From Sphingosinicella soli (GTDB lineage Bacteria; Pseudomonadota; Alphaproteobacteria; Sphingomonadales; Sphingomonadaceae), in assembly GCF_014199685.1 (NCBI RefSeq), contig NZ_JACHNZ010000014.1, forward strand, positions 1-64,000: DNA of 64,000 nucleotides, read 5' to 3'. The position numbers and the translations under genes were made by a program. This document shows positions 53,398-61,754 of this stretch, piece by piece. Positions within the stretch are counted from its first letter, which is position 1. Each line of letters begins with the position of its first letter. The notes below the pieces were generated by a model that worked only from the letters and a program-made list of their open reading frames with translations, was not told the DNA's origin and ran no database searches.

Positions 53398-53427
53398 TTA
53401 GAGCGGGCAGCGTGCTGCCCGCTCTAA
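53398..53427 (-). terminator. Palindromic hairpin at the end of the gsp operon
   Basis: TTAGAGCGGGCAGC (53398-53411) and GCTGCCCGCTCTAA (53414-53427) are exact inverted copies separated by two bases. On the - strand the hairpin overlaps the stop codon of the last gsp-operon gene and is followed by ATCTTTG, a weak U-run. It could terminate the operon or lipoprotein mRNA. Confidence 0.5.
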
Positions 53428-53888
53428 CGGCAGCCGATCAGGCCGAACACGGGGACCACGACGGAGCCGCTCGCGGACTGCCAGGTCAGCGTGCCTTCGG
53501 GAATGATCGCCCCCGAGAGAAGACCTTCGCGCTGCTCGATGCGGACTTCGATGACGAGGCTGCGCCCGGCGCCCGCGAAGCGCTGCAAAGGCGCGTGCCG
53601 GGCGATCGCATCGCCTTCCGACGACGTGCGCGCGAGCGCGATCACGTCTCCTGAATCGACAACACGCGCGCTGGGCGGCTCGTCCAGAATGTAGGCGATG
53701 CGGCGCGCAGGTTCGGTGCGCTGCCACAGCGCCATGCCGCACTGGCCCTGACCAAGATCCTGCGGCGGCAGTTCGGCGAGCGGGCGTTCGGCGGAAATGC
53801 TGGTTGCAGGCGGTCGCGGCGCCGGGCCGCGCGGCGCGCCGCACGCCGCAAAGGCGAGCACGCAGAGCAGGATCGCGGCGCGCGTCAT
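53424..53888 (-). CDS. Putative lipoprotein at the end of the type II secretion operon
   Basis: A 154-residue protein with a lipobox-type signal (MTRAAILLCVLAFAACG, cleavage before Cys16) and a proline-rich linker (APRGPAPRPPATSI). The mature domain contains cysteines at QCGMALW and GLIGC, so a disulfide is likely. No family is recognised. It overlaps the end of gspN by four bases and is therefore the last gene of the gsp operon; its location suggests a pilotin-like or accessory outer-membrane lipoprotein, but this is inference from position and export signal only. Confidence 0.68.
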   Translation of the reverse strand: MTRAAILLCVLAFAACGAPRGPAPRPPATSISAERPLAELPPQDLGQGQCGMALWQRTEPARRIAYILDEPPSARVVDSGDVIALARTSSEGDAIARHAPLQRFAGAGRSLVIEVRIEQREGLLSGAIIPEGTLTWQSASGSVVVPVFGLIGCR

Positions 53889-54595
53889 TGCAGACGCCCC
53901 TCGCCGCGCAGCACGAGCGTGCCGCTTTCCTGAACGAAGCCCGCAGCGGCGAGCCCGGCATCGGTTGCGGGCGTTCCGGCGGCGACCTTGATTTCATACG
54001 TGTAGGCGGCATCGCCTGCGATATGCACGAAGAGGCTCGCGTCGCCTGCGGGCGTGCGTCCGGTGAGCGGCAGCAGCAGGCGCCCGTTCGCGCACGTCGC
54101 GGTGCCGGCAAGCGACATGCCGGAGGATTCCATGCGAACGTCGGCGGTCACGCCGCCCGACGCCGCGCGGCAGGTCTTGTCGGCGAAGGCGACGCTGAAA
54201 TCCTGAAGCGCAAGCGTCGCGCCAAGACCCGGCACGAGCGGCGGCATCGGGATCGCGGCGGTGATACGTTCCGCCGCAAACGCGCCCGTCGCAGCGACAA
54301 CCGCGCCCGTCGGTCCGCCTGTGCCTTCAACCGGCGCAAAGCGGAAGCGCGCCTTGCCGGTGAACAGCGCGAGCGGCGAGAGCGACACGCGCAGGTCGCC
54401 GAGCGGCGCATTTCCGAACCCGGCGCCTTCAGCGCGCCCGGCCCATATCGAACCCGACACGGCGCGCGCATGAAACCCTTGCGCGGGAAGCGAAGACAGC
54501 GAAAGCGCGAGCGCGAGCGGAAACATCAGCAGAAGACACAGCACCAGCGCGACCGCGAACACGAGGACGAGGCGGCGCGTCGACACCGCCGTCAT
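53885..54595 (-). CDS. gspN: Type II secretion system protein N
   Basis: A 236-residue protein with one N-terminal membrane anchor (LVLVFAVALVLCLLLMFPLA) and a periplasmic beta-rich domain containing the GspN-type GSIWAGRAEGAGFGNAPLG segment. GspN is a bitopic inner-membrane component of unknown exact role, present in some but not all type II systems. The start overlaps the gspM stop by four bases (ATGA). Confidence 0.85.
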   Translation of the reverse strand: MTAVSTRRLVLVFAVALVLCLLLMFPLALALSLSSLPAQGFHARAVSGSIWAGRAEGAGFGNAPLGDLRVSLSPLALFTGKARFRFAPVEGTGGPTGAVVAATGAFAAERITAAIPMPPLVPGLGATLALQDFSVAFADKTCRAASGGVTADVRMESSGMSLAGTATCANGRLLLPLTGRTPAGDASLFVHIAGDAAYTYEIKVAAGTPATDAGLAAAGFVQESGTLVLRGEGRLQ

Positions 54596-55065
54596 GCCGG
54601 ACCGTCCGAAAAACCGATCTGCGCGGAAACCGTGGAATCGTCGTTCCGCTGAACAAGCACCCGATCGGCAACGACGCCATCGGCTTCCAGCCCGGCGATC
54701 CAGCCGAACAGGAAGGTCGGTTTCACCGCTGCGATGCTGACCAGAACGCCGCTTTCCTCCGGCTGGGTCGCGCTGAACTCGAGTCCTGCAGCGCTTGCGG
54801 AGGCGGCAATCTGTTCGCGGATGTCCCTGCCCTCACCGCGCGCGGGCGCTGCACCCTCGGCAGCGATCCCGGCGGCGGCGGCGCGCACGGACGGCATCTG
54901 CGCGGCGATGCGGGAATGACGATCCGCCGCGCTTTCACGAAACGCCGCAAGCGGGCGCAGGATCGCGAGCCAGACAAGCATCGCGAGAAGGATCAGCTCC
55001 AGCACGGCAAGCAGCCGCTGCTCGCGCACGTCGCGCGCCTGCCACCATGTTAACGCTGTTTGCAT
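54592..55065 (-). CDS. gspM: Type II secretion system protein M
   Basis: A 157-residue bitopic protein. The short cytoplasmic start (QTALTWWQARDVREQRLL) is followed by one membrane span (AVLELILLAMLVWLAILRPL) and a periplasmic ferredoxin-like domain. GspM pairs with GspL in the inner-membrane platform. The WWxxRxxREQ motif at the start is characteristic. The ATG at 55065 overlaps the gspL stop by one base; upstream in-frame starts lie inside gspL. Confidence 0.85.
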   Translation of the reverse strand: MQTALTWWQARDVREQRLLAVLELILLAMLVWLAILRPLAAFRESAADRHSRIAAQMPSVRAAAAGIAAEGAAPARGEGRDIREQIAASASAAGLEFSATQPEESGVLVSIAAVKPTFLFGWIAGLEADGVVADRVLVQRNDDSTVSAQIGFSDGPA

Positions 55066-56156
55066 CACAGCCGCGTGACCTCGATATCGATCCGCTGGCC
55101 GTTGTCGCCGCTGCGCGACGCGCCTTCGATCAGGTTCAATCCGTCGGTCGCCATCTGCTGCTTCATGGTATCGATCGTGGCCCCCATCGGCGCGATCAGC
55201 GTGGCGCGCATCGCGCCGCCGGGCTCGTAGCGCAGCGATTCGAGCCGGGTCGTGCCGCTGGCCTGCAGCGCGCCGAACAGCGAAGCCGCCATGCCCGTGA
55301 AACCGCCGCTCGATGCCGACGCTGCATAGCGTTGCTGAATCTGAAGCGCCGGATCGGTGATCGCGGTGCCCGGCAGCGCCTTGGCGGCGAGCACCTGCAT
55401 CTCCGCCTCCATCGCGTTCGCAGCGAAGTGATGGCGCAGCGCGAGCGCGAGATCGGCGCCGAGCCATGCGGCGACGACGCCTGCGGCAAGCAGCGCCATG
55501 CGCCGGATATCCACCCGGCCGACTGCGCGCTGCGAAGCCTTGCGGAAGGCGCCCTGCCGCAGGTTGAGCGGCGTGTCGGGATAGGACGGAAGATCGAGAA
55601 TATCGCGCAGGATGGGCCGCAGCGCGCGTCCGCCGATCAGCATTTCGGCAAGCCCGGCTTCGGTTTCCGTCGCAAGGTCCGGCGCGCGCACGATCAGCAT
55701 ATCACCCGAGCGGAGCGTGCTCACCGCATCGTCCGCCACCGGGAGCAGCAGGGGCGCGGGCACCACCTCGTCGGGATCGAGTCCATGATGCGCAAGCGCG
55801 GCAAGCCAGCCCGCCATCACGTCCCGGTCGACGATGCCGATGAGGCGCCTGCCGTCGGCTTCGGCCGCAGCGGCTGCGGCGACATGCTGGTCGGCAATCG
55901 GTGCGGCGACGAAATCAGCAGCCAGGTGGCGCGCGACCGCAGCGGCCTGCGCGGGCGAGGCTGCGGGAAGTTCGACCCAGTGCAGCGACACGGCGGTTCC
56001 CGGCACGACGGCGGTAACGCGCGTGTCCTCGTCGATCTGTGCCTCGTCGTCGTCGACGAGCAGCCCGGACGCGAGCGTACGCCCGTCCTCGCCCTGCGTG
56101 CGCCAGCGCAGGGCCGTTCCCGACGCGGGGATCAGAACGAAAAGGCGGCGGCTCAT
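55065..56156 (-). CDS. gspL: Type II secretion system protein L
   Basis: A 363-residue inner-membrane platform protein. The cytoplasmic actin-like domain (~1-235, starting RRLFVLIPASGTALRWRTQG) binds the ATPase GspE; one membrane span at ~245-265 (MALLAAGVVAAWLGADLALA) is followed by a ~95-residue periplasmic ferredoxin-like domain. It connects energy from GspE to the pseudopilus. The start overlaps gspK by four bases. Confidence 0.88.
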   Translation of the reverse strand: MSRRLFVLIPASGTALRWRTQGEDGRTLASGLLVDDDEAQIDEDTRVTAVVPGTAVSLHWVELPAASPAQAAAVARHLAADFVAAPIADQHVAAAAAAEADGRRLIGIVDRDVMAGWLAALAHHGLDPDEVVPAPLLLPVADDAVSTLRSGDMLIVRAPDLATETEAGLAEMLIGGRALRPILRDILDLPSYPDTPLNLRQGAFRKASQRAVGRVDIRRMALLAAGVVAAWLGADLALALRHHFAANAMEAEMQVLAAKALPGTAITDPALQIQQRYAASASSGGFTGMAASLFGALQASGTTRLESLRYEPGGAMRATLIAPMGATIDTMKQQMATDGLNLIEGASRSGDNGQRIDIEVTRL

Positions 56157-57139
56157 TCTTCTACGGTCCAGCGGCGCTCGGCGACGCGCGCTCGGTCGCG
56201 CGACACGTCGAGCAGCGCGGTTTCGGTGAGCGTGTAGCCGGAGAGATCGACATCGACCTCCAGGGCGAACCAGCGCGATACGAGCTTCACCTGATCGAGT
56301 TCCTCGCTTGCCGGTGACAAAGCGACGAGCGCGGGGTGTTCCCAGAAATCGAGAACATCCGTCCAGCCGCCGGCAGGACGGCTCGCCATCACCTGACGGG
56401 CCGCGTCGGGCGAGAGCCGCCCCGGAAGGATCATCGTCAAAAGCGGCGCCTGACTGGCCTCCAGCGTGTTGACGTTGATCGGTGAAAGTTCAGTTGTCGG
56501 CAAGGCGCACACCCAAGGTCTCACGACTTCATAGATTTCCGGCGTGATCCCCGCAACAGCGCGCAGTTCGCTGACTTCGGCGAGCAGCGTATTTCCGGTG
56601 CGATAGGCAGGCGAAAGCCGCATGTAGGCTTCATCCTCGCCGCCGAGCGGTAGCGGCGAGCTATCCCCGTCCACCCAGTCCGCGAGCGAAGCGGCGGCGC
56701 GCCGTGCCTCGGCATCGGAAATACCGAGCGTCGTCATCAGCGCGCTGAACTGCGCAATGCCGCGCGGCCTCGCCCGCAGCGTGGTGGGGCTTGCGCCGTC
56801 GGTAACGCTGTTGAGGTTGAAACAGTTGCCACCATCGGAAACGCGGGCGCGAATCGTTCCGGTGTCGTCGGGTGTCGGGAACGTGAACTCGCGGCCGTTC
56901 CAGCCGCCCGCAGGCATCCGCTCGCCCGCCATGCCGACGAGCGTTGCGATGCGTTCGAGCGCCATCACCTCGGCGCCGAGCACATAATAGCGCGCCTGCA
57001 TCGCCACGCGGCTGTTGCCCGCCATGCGCACCGAGCGGTTGATCGTTTCAAGCGCAGTCGCGGTCAGCGCGCCCATCACCGCCACCAGCATCAGCACGGT
57101 GAGCAGCGCCATGCCGCGTTCGCGCATGCGCGGCTTCAC
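56153..57139 (-). CDS. gspK: Type II secretion minor pseudopilin K
   Basis: A 328-residue large minor pseudopilin. The prepilin leader MKPRMRERG is followed by MALLTVLMLVAVMGALTATA, so cleavage after Gly9 yields an N-terminal helix without the Glu5 of other pilins, as typical for GspK. The large helical insert contains SLADWVDGDSSPL and INVNTLEASQAPLLTMIL. It caps the pseudopilus with GspI and GspJ. The prepilin peptidase GspO/PilD is not in the window. Confidence 0.9.
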   Translation of the reverse strand: MKPRMRERGMALLTVLMLVAVMGALTATALETINRSVRMAGNSRVAMQARYYVLGAEVMALERIATLVGMAGERMPAGGWNGREFTFPTPDDTGTIRARVSDGGNCFNLNSVTDGASPTTLRARPRGIAQFSALMTTLGISDAEARRAAASLADWVDGDSSPLPLGGEDEAYMRLSPAYRTGNTLLAEVSELRAVAGITPEIYEVVRPWVCALPTTELSPINVNTLEASQAPLLTMILPGRLSPDAARQVMASRPAGGWTDVLDFWEHPALVALSPASEELDQVKLVSRWFALEVDVDLSGYTLTETALLDVSRDRARVAERRWTVEE

Positions 57140-57750
57140 AGCGGCACCTGCGTGAGGAAAAGCTGGCGGACGATGCCGAAACGCGCGGTCGTCGCATCGA
57201 TGCGCACGGCAATGGGCAACATGGCGGGCTGAAGCGGATCCCAGGCCTCGCGCCAGTCGGCGGTGGCGGTGGCAGCGGCGGTGGTCGGGGGATCGGGCGC
57301 GGCGCGATAGGCGACCTCGACGCTGCTTACGCCCTTCGCCAGAACGGCGGGCTCGCCGAACGCGGCGCCGTCCACCATCGGCCGGGCACGGCGGACGACG
57401 GCGCCGTTTTCAAGTCGGTATTCGACATATTGCAGCGAAGCGCGCGGCGCGGCGCCGGGGTTTTCCCAGCCGCGCCGCACGAACGCGAACAGGCGACCGC
57501 TGCCGTCGGCGCCTTCGAACGCCGGGCGAACCTCCCCCGCCTCGCCGCGCGGCATACGCTCGGCGGCCTGCGCGAGATCGGCGCGGAGCGCGGCGCGCAG
57601 ACGCTGCAAATCCTGTACCGACGCCGACACGTTGGACAGGCGGAGCTGCGCATCGGCGGAATTGCCGAGCACGACGACCGCAGCCCCCGCGAGCAGCGCG
57701 AACACGAAGAGCGCAACCAGCGTCTCGACAAGGGTGAAACCGTTCCTCAC
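57136..57750 (-). CDS. gspJ: Type II secretion minor pseudopilin J
   Basis: A 204-residue pseudopilin with the leader MRNG and the type IV prepilin N-terminus FTLVETLVALFVFALLAGAA, including Glu5. The globular domain is mainly beta strands (RGWENPGAAPRASLQYVEYR). It forms the pseudopilus tip with GspI and GspK. Translation overlaps both neighbours by four bases. Confidence 0.9.
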   Translation of the reverse strand: MRNGFTLVETLVALFVFALLAGAAVVVLGNSADAQLRLSNVSASVQDLQRLRAALRADLAQAAERMPRGEAGEVRPAFEGADGSGRLFAFVRRGWENPGAAPRASLQYVEYRLENGAVVRRARPMVDGAAFGEPAVLAKGVSSVEVAYRAAPDPPTTAAATATADWREAWDPLQPAMLPIAVRIDATTARFGIVRQLFLTQVPL

Positions 57751-58112
57751 GGTGCCGCGACGCCGCGAAACGCGGTGAGATCGCCCGCCGCGCCGCTGGG
57801 GCCGCGCACGGCGACCGAGATGCGGATGAGGCGCGCGTTTTCGGTGCGGGCGACCTGCCGCGTCACCATCCAGTTCACCCCGGCGTTCACCACCGTGCCG
57901 CTGGTTTCGCCGAGCGCAGGCGGCTCGGGCTGGGTCAGCGCATCGACGACGGCATTCTCGGCGACGATATCGGCGAGCAGAACGTCTTCCACGCGCCCCG
58001 CCGTCATCGCGTTGGCGGCGCCCAGGCGAATGAGCGCGAGCACGGCGAGGCCGAGCACAGCCATCGCGACCATCACCTCGATCAGCGTGAAGCCCTGCTC
58101 ACGCCCCCGCAT
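57747..58112 (-). CDS. gspI: Type II secretion minor pseudopilin I
   Basis: A 121-residue minor pseudopilin: leader MRGREQG, then FTLIEVMVAMAVLGLAVLAL with Glu5, and a short globular part (NWMVTRQVARTENARLIRIS). GspI nucleates the tip complex. The length is typical. Its start lies 14 bases inside the end of gspH. Confidence 0.9.
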   Translation of the reverse strand: MRGREQGFTLIEVMVAMAVLGLAVLALIRLGAANAMTAGRVEDVLLADIVAENAVVDALTQPEPPALGETSGTVVNAGVNWMVTRQVARTENARLIRISVAVRGPSGAAGDLTAFRGVAAP

Positions 58113-58590
58113 CGACCCTCACCTCGCCCGAGCCGAGCACCCGAACAACGGCGCGGCGGTCGTCGTTCATCAGCGTCAGCGTCTGCGCCTCGCTCATGCC
58201 GACACTGTCGAAACCGATACGGATCTCGCCGTTTTCCGGGAGCAGAGGCACCGTGCCGCCGCGCCATGCGGCATCGGCCAGCGGCGCGTCGGCAAGCGGT
58301 TTCCACGTCTTGCCCTGCCGCTCGACAAAGCGGTAGCCGCGCGCATCGAGGATCGCCGACGTCCCCCTGTTCGCCAGAATGGCATGATCGCGCGCCGCGA
58401 GCAGGCGCGCGGCAAGCCGATCGCTCTCGCGCGCGAGCGTCGATTCCGAAGACGGCACGTTCACCGCGACCACCGCAGCCATGAGGCCGACGATCGCCAG
58501 CACCACCATCATCTCGACGAGGGTGAAGCCCCGGGAGCGCCCCGAAAGCCCCTCCCTAATTCTGCCAGTTGCCGATGTCGGCATCATCCC
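58099..58590 (-). CDS. gspH: Type II secretion minor pseudopilin H
   Basis: A 163-residue minor pseudopilin. The N-terminal helix FTLVEMMVVLAIVGLMAAVV follows Gly in GRSRG. ATG 58590 (then ATG 58587) is chosen because GGGAGGGGG lies directly upstream. This gives a leader of about 20 residues and a 35-base overlap with the 3' end of gspG. No ATG, GTG or TTG codon occurs between the gspG stop and the helix, so the overlap is real. The globular domain (GYRFVERQGKTWKPLADAPL) is of GspH type. Confidence 0.87.
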   Translation of the reverse strand, partial: GMMPTSATGRIREGLSGRSRGFTLVEMMVVLAIVGLMAAVVAVNVPSSESTLARESDRLAARLLAARDHAILANRGTSAILDARGYRFVERQGKTWKPLADAPLADAAWRGGTVPLLPENGEIRIGFDSVGMSEAQTLTLMNDDRRAVVRVLGSGEVRVDAGA

Positions 58591-59008
58591 CCTCCCCGCC
58601 CGGCCTGCCGTCCGCGCCGAACGAAAAGATGTCGAAACGCCCGTAAGTGCCGGGGAACGCATATTGATAGGGATTGCCCCACGGGTCCGTCGGAAGCCGC
58701 TGCAGATACCCGCCGCTGCGATAGCGATCCGGCCGCGCGAGCGTGGCGGGCGGCGATACGAGTGCCTGGAGGCCGTCCTCGGTGCGCGGATAGGTCATGT
58801 TGTCGATGCGGTACATTTCCATCGCCTGGCCGATGAGGGCCACGTCGGCGCGCGCCTTTTCAACCATCGCACGGTCCTGGCTCGGCAGCACGTTGATGAC
58901 CACGAACGTCGTGAGCAGCCCGATGATGGCGAGAACGACCATCAGCTCCACGAGCGTGAATCCGTTTTCGCGTGTCTTCTGTTGGGGCTTCTGCACGGGG
59001 AACCTCAC
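58556..59008 (-). CDS. gspG: Type II secretion major pseudopilin G
   Basis: A 150-residue major pseudopilin. Leader MRFPVQKPQQKTRENG is followed by FTLVELMVVLAIIGLLTTFV with Glu5. The C-terminal domain has the GspG hallmarks YPRTEDGLQALVSPP, GGYLQRLPTDPWGNPYQY and a calcium-binding loop near DIFSFGADGRPGGEG. It polymerises into the pseudopilus that pushes folded exoproteins through GspD. It is located between gspF and gspH as in most gsp operons. Confidence 0.94.
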   Translation of the reverse strand: MRFPVQKPQQKTRENGFTLVELMVVLAIIGLLTTFVVINVLPSQDRAMVEKARADVALIGQAMEMYRIDNMTYPRTEDGLQALVSPPATLARPDRYRSGGYLQRLPTDPWGNPYQYAFPGTYGRFDIFSFGADGRPGGEGDDADIGNWQN

Positions 59009-59019
59009 TGGATGGCGAC

Positions 59020-60243
59020 TTACTGAACGGCGATGGTGTCGAGCTGCAGGATCGGCAGCAGGATGGATAGCACGATCGTGGCGATGACGCCGCCCATGAT
59101 GACGATGATGAGCGGTTCAAGCAGGCTGAGCGCGCTTTTCGTGAAGGCGTCGAACTCGCGCTCCATGTAATCGGCGGCGCGGCCGAGCATCTGCGCGAGC
59201 TTGCCGCTCGATTCGCCCGATGCGGTCATGTGGACGAGAAGCGGCGGAAAGATGCCGGTGCGCCGCATCGATCCCGACAGGCTGCCGCCCTCGCGGATCG
59301 ATTCGACCATGTCCTCGGTCGCGCCGCGCAGCACGCGGTTGCGGATGGTGCGCGAGGTGACGGCAAGGCCGTCGAGGATCGGCATGCCGTTGTCGACCAT
59401 CGTCGAGAGCGTGCGCGCCAGCCGCGCGGCATGAAGATCGCGGAGCAGACGGCCGATGAGAGGGATGCCGAGCAGGCGGCGATCGACCTTCATGTGGAAA
59501 TCCTCGCGCTGCATCATCCGTCCGAAGACGACGACGCCGACCCCCAGAAGCACGAGCACGATGAGGCCGTAGCCGGTCATGAATTCGGAAATGCCGATGA
59601 CGATGCGCGTGAGCAGCGGCAGTTCCTGCCCCATGTCGTTGAACTGCTCGACGACCTTGGGGATCACATAGGTCATCATGCCGATGACGATGAGCAGCGC
59701 GACGAGCGCAAGCATCGCGGGGTACGCGAGCGCGGTGAGGATCTTGCCGCGCACCTCGGCCTGCCGTTCGTGAAGGTCGGCGAGGCGTTCGAGGATTTCG
59801 GTCATGCCGCCGGAACCTTCGCCCGCCGCGACCATCGCGCGGTAGAGCGGCGGGAAGCTCGCGGGTTCGAGCGCCATCGCATCGGCGAGGCGCCGGCCTT
59901 CGACGACGCCGCCGTGGACGCGCCAGACGATATCGGCGACCTTCTTCTGCTCAGACTGCATGGCGATCGAACGCAGCGCTTCTTCAAGCGGCGACACGGA
60001 AATAAGCGTAGCGAGCTGGCGCGTGAAAAGTGTCAGCGCCTTGGTGGAAAGTTTACGGCGATTGAACCCGGCGGCGAGTGCGGGCGAGGATCCAGAACGT
60101 GTCTCCGCCGCCGCGCCGAGACGGACGGGGAGCAGCTTGCGACGCTCCAGCAGCGTGCGCGCATCGGTCTCGCTGGCCGCGCTCAGCGATCCCGTGCGCT
60201 CGCGGCCCGCCGTATCGAGCGCGAGATACTCAAAGGTCGGCAT
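59020..60243 (-). CDS. gspF: Type II secretion inner-membrane protein F
   Basis: A 407-residue polytopic protein with two T2SSF cytoplasmic helical domains (~70-195 and ~270-395) and three membrane spans (first about 170-190, LALVALLIVIGMMTYVIPKV; last at the C-terminus, IMGGVIATIVLSILLPIL). The start MPTFEYLALDTAGRERTG is diagnostic. ATG 60243 lies 14 bases inside the end of gspE. It forms the platform that contacts GspE and the pseudopilus. Confidence 0.93.
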   Translation of the reverse strand: MPTFEYLALDTAGRERTGSLSAASETDARTLLERRKLLPVRLGAAAETRSGSSPALAAGFNRRKLSTKALTLFTRQLATLISVSPLEEALRSIAMQSEQKKVADIVWRVHGGVVEGRRLADAMALEPASFPPLYRAMVAAGEGSGGMTEILERLADLHERQAEVRGKILTALAYPAMLALVALLIVIGMMTYVIPKVVEQFNDMGQELPLLTRIVIGISEFMTGYGLIVLVLLGVGVVVFGRMMQREDFHMKVDRRLLGIPLIGRLLRDLHAARLARTLSTMVDNGMPILDGLAVTSRTIRNRVLRGATEDMVESIREGGSLSGSMRRTGIFPPLLVHMTASGESSGKLAQMLGRAADYMEREFDAFTKSALSLLEPLIIVIMGGVIATIVLSILLPILQLDTIAVQ

Positions 60244-61750
60244 TAACCGTCGAATCCCGGCGCATGATCCGCACCGCCTCTTCAACCGTGGTCTTGCCGT
60301 CGACCACAAGACGGCGCACCGCCGCCGCGATGTTGGGCGCGCGCACGAACGCCTGCCGCGCGATCACCGCCTCGTCCGCGCCCGAGAGGATTAGCTGGCG
60401 GATATCCTCGTCGATCCGCACCGCTTCATAGACACCGATGCGACCACGAAAGCCGGTGTTGGCGCACGCCGGGCAGCCGACCGCATGGCGAATGACGACG
60501 CCCGCGTCGAGGCCGAGCGGCGCGGCATCCGCCGCGCTCGCCTGCACCGGCTGCGCGCAGACGCTGCACAGCCGCCGCACCAGCCGCTGCGCGACGACGA
60601 GGCGCAGCGACGAGGCGAGCAGGAAGGTTTCGACGCCGAGATCCTTGAGGCGCGTGATCGCGCCGACGGCATCGTTGGTGTGAACCGTGGACAGCACGAG
60701 GTGGCCGGTGAGCGAGGCCTGCACGGCGATGTCCGCGGTTTCGGAATCGCGAACTTCGCCGACCATCACCACGTCCGGGTCTTGCCGGAGGATGGCGCGC
60801 AGGCCGCCCGCGAAGGTCATGCCGACCTTGGTGTTCACCTGCGTCTGGCCCACGCCCTCGATGGCGTATTCGATCGGGTCTTCGACCGTCAGGATGTTGC
60901 GCGTGCCGTCGTTCAGCATCCGCAGCCCCGAATAGAGCGTCGTCGTCTTGCCCGAGCCTGTAGGGCCGGTGACGAGGATGATGCCGTGCGGCTCTTTCAG
61001 CGCCTCGGAAACGATGCGGAGCAGATCGGCGGGCATGCCGAGGTCTTCAAGACCAAGTTCGGCCTGTTCCTTGTCGAGGATGCGCAGCACGACGCGCTCG
61101 CCGTGGCGCGACGGCAGCGTCGAGACGCGCACGTCGAGCGCGCGTCCGCCGAGCGAAAGCCCGATGCGCCCGTCCTGCGGCAGGCGGCGCTCGGCGATAT
61201 CGAGGCGTGCCATCACCTTGATGCGGCTGACGACGAGCGGCGCGACCTTGGCGGGCAGGCGCAGCGCCTCGCGCAGCACGCCGTCGACGCGCAGGCGGAC
61301 GATCAGCGAGGTTTCGTAAGGCTCGACGTGGATGTCCGACGCGCCCTGTCGCACCGCTTCGGCGATAACGCCGTTGATGAGGCGGATGACGGGGGCGTCG
61401 TCCTGCGTATCGAGAAGGTCTTCGGCCGCCGGAATATCCTCGGCGAGCGCGCCCAGATCACCGACCTCGTCGAGCCGGTCGGAGACCTGTTCGGCGCTGA
61501 GGCCATCGGTTGCGTAGCGTTCCTGAAGCAGCCCTTCGAAGGTCCGGCGCGGGATGAAGCGCACGACGATGGGGCGCCCGAGAATGCGCCGCACCTCGGT
61601 GAGCGCGCGCGGATCGTCGCCTTCGCGAAGGCCGATCCCGATCTCCGCGCCTTCGCTTTCCAGCACGATCACGCCGAAGCGCTTGGCGAAGGCATAGGGG
61701 ATCTGCGGCGAGCGCCCCGAGGGCAGCGGTGCGGCATCGGCGGCCGTCAT
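60230..61750 (-). CDS. gspE: Type II secretion ATPase E
   Basis: A 506-residue cytosolic ATPase powering pseudopilus assembly. The N-terminal domain (~1-130) binds GspL. The catalytic domain has Walker A ILVTGPTGSGKTTTLYSG (near residue 265), the Asp box ILTVEDPIEYAIEG, Walker B RQDPDVVMVGEVRDSETAD and the His box LVLSTVHTNDAVGAI. A tetracysteine zinc motif (CSVC ... CPAC, about residues 395-435) is present. ATG 61750 follows the gspD stop by four bases; an in-frame extension to 61876 is antisense-free but covers the gspD 3' end and is unlikely. Confidence 0.94.
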   Translation of the reverse strand: MTAADAAPLPSGRSPQIPYAFAKRFGVIVLESEGAEIGIGLREGDDPRALTEVRRILGRPIVVRFIPRRTFEGLLQERYATDGLSAEQVSDRLDEVGDLGALAEDIPAAEDLLDTQDDAPVIRLINGVIAEAVRQGASDIHVEPYETSLIVRLRVDGVLREALRLPAKVAPLVVSRIKVMARLDIAERRLPQDGRIGLSLGGRALDVRVSTLPSRHGERVVLRILDKEQAELGLEDLGMPADLLRIVSEALKEPHGIILVTGPTGSGKTTTLYSGLRMLNDGTRNILTVEDPIEYAIEGVGQTQVNTKVGMTFAGGLRAILRQDPDVVMVGEVRDSETADIAVQASLTGHLVLSTVHTNDAVGAITRLKDLGVETFLLASSLRLVVAQRLVRRLCSVCAQPVQASAADAAPLGLDAGVVIRHAVGCPACANTGFRGRIGVYEAVRIDEDIRQLILSGADEAVIARQAFVRAPNIAAAVRRLVVDGKTTVEEAVRIMRRDSTVNADL

Positions 61751-61754
61751 GATC

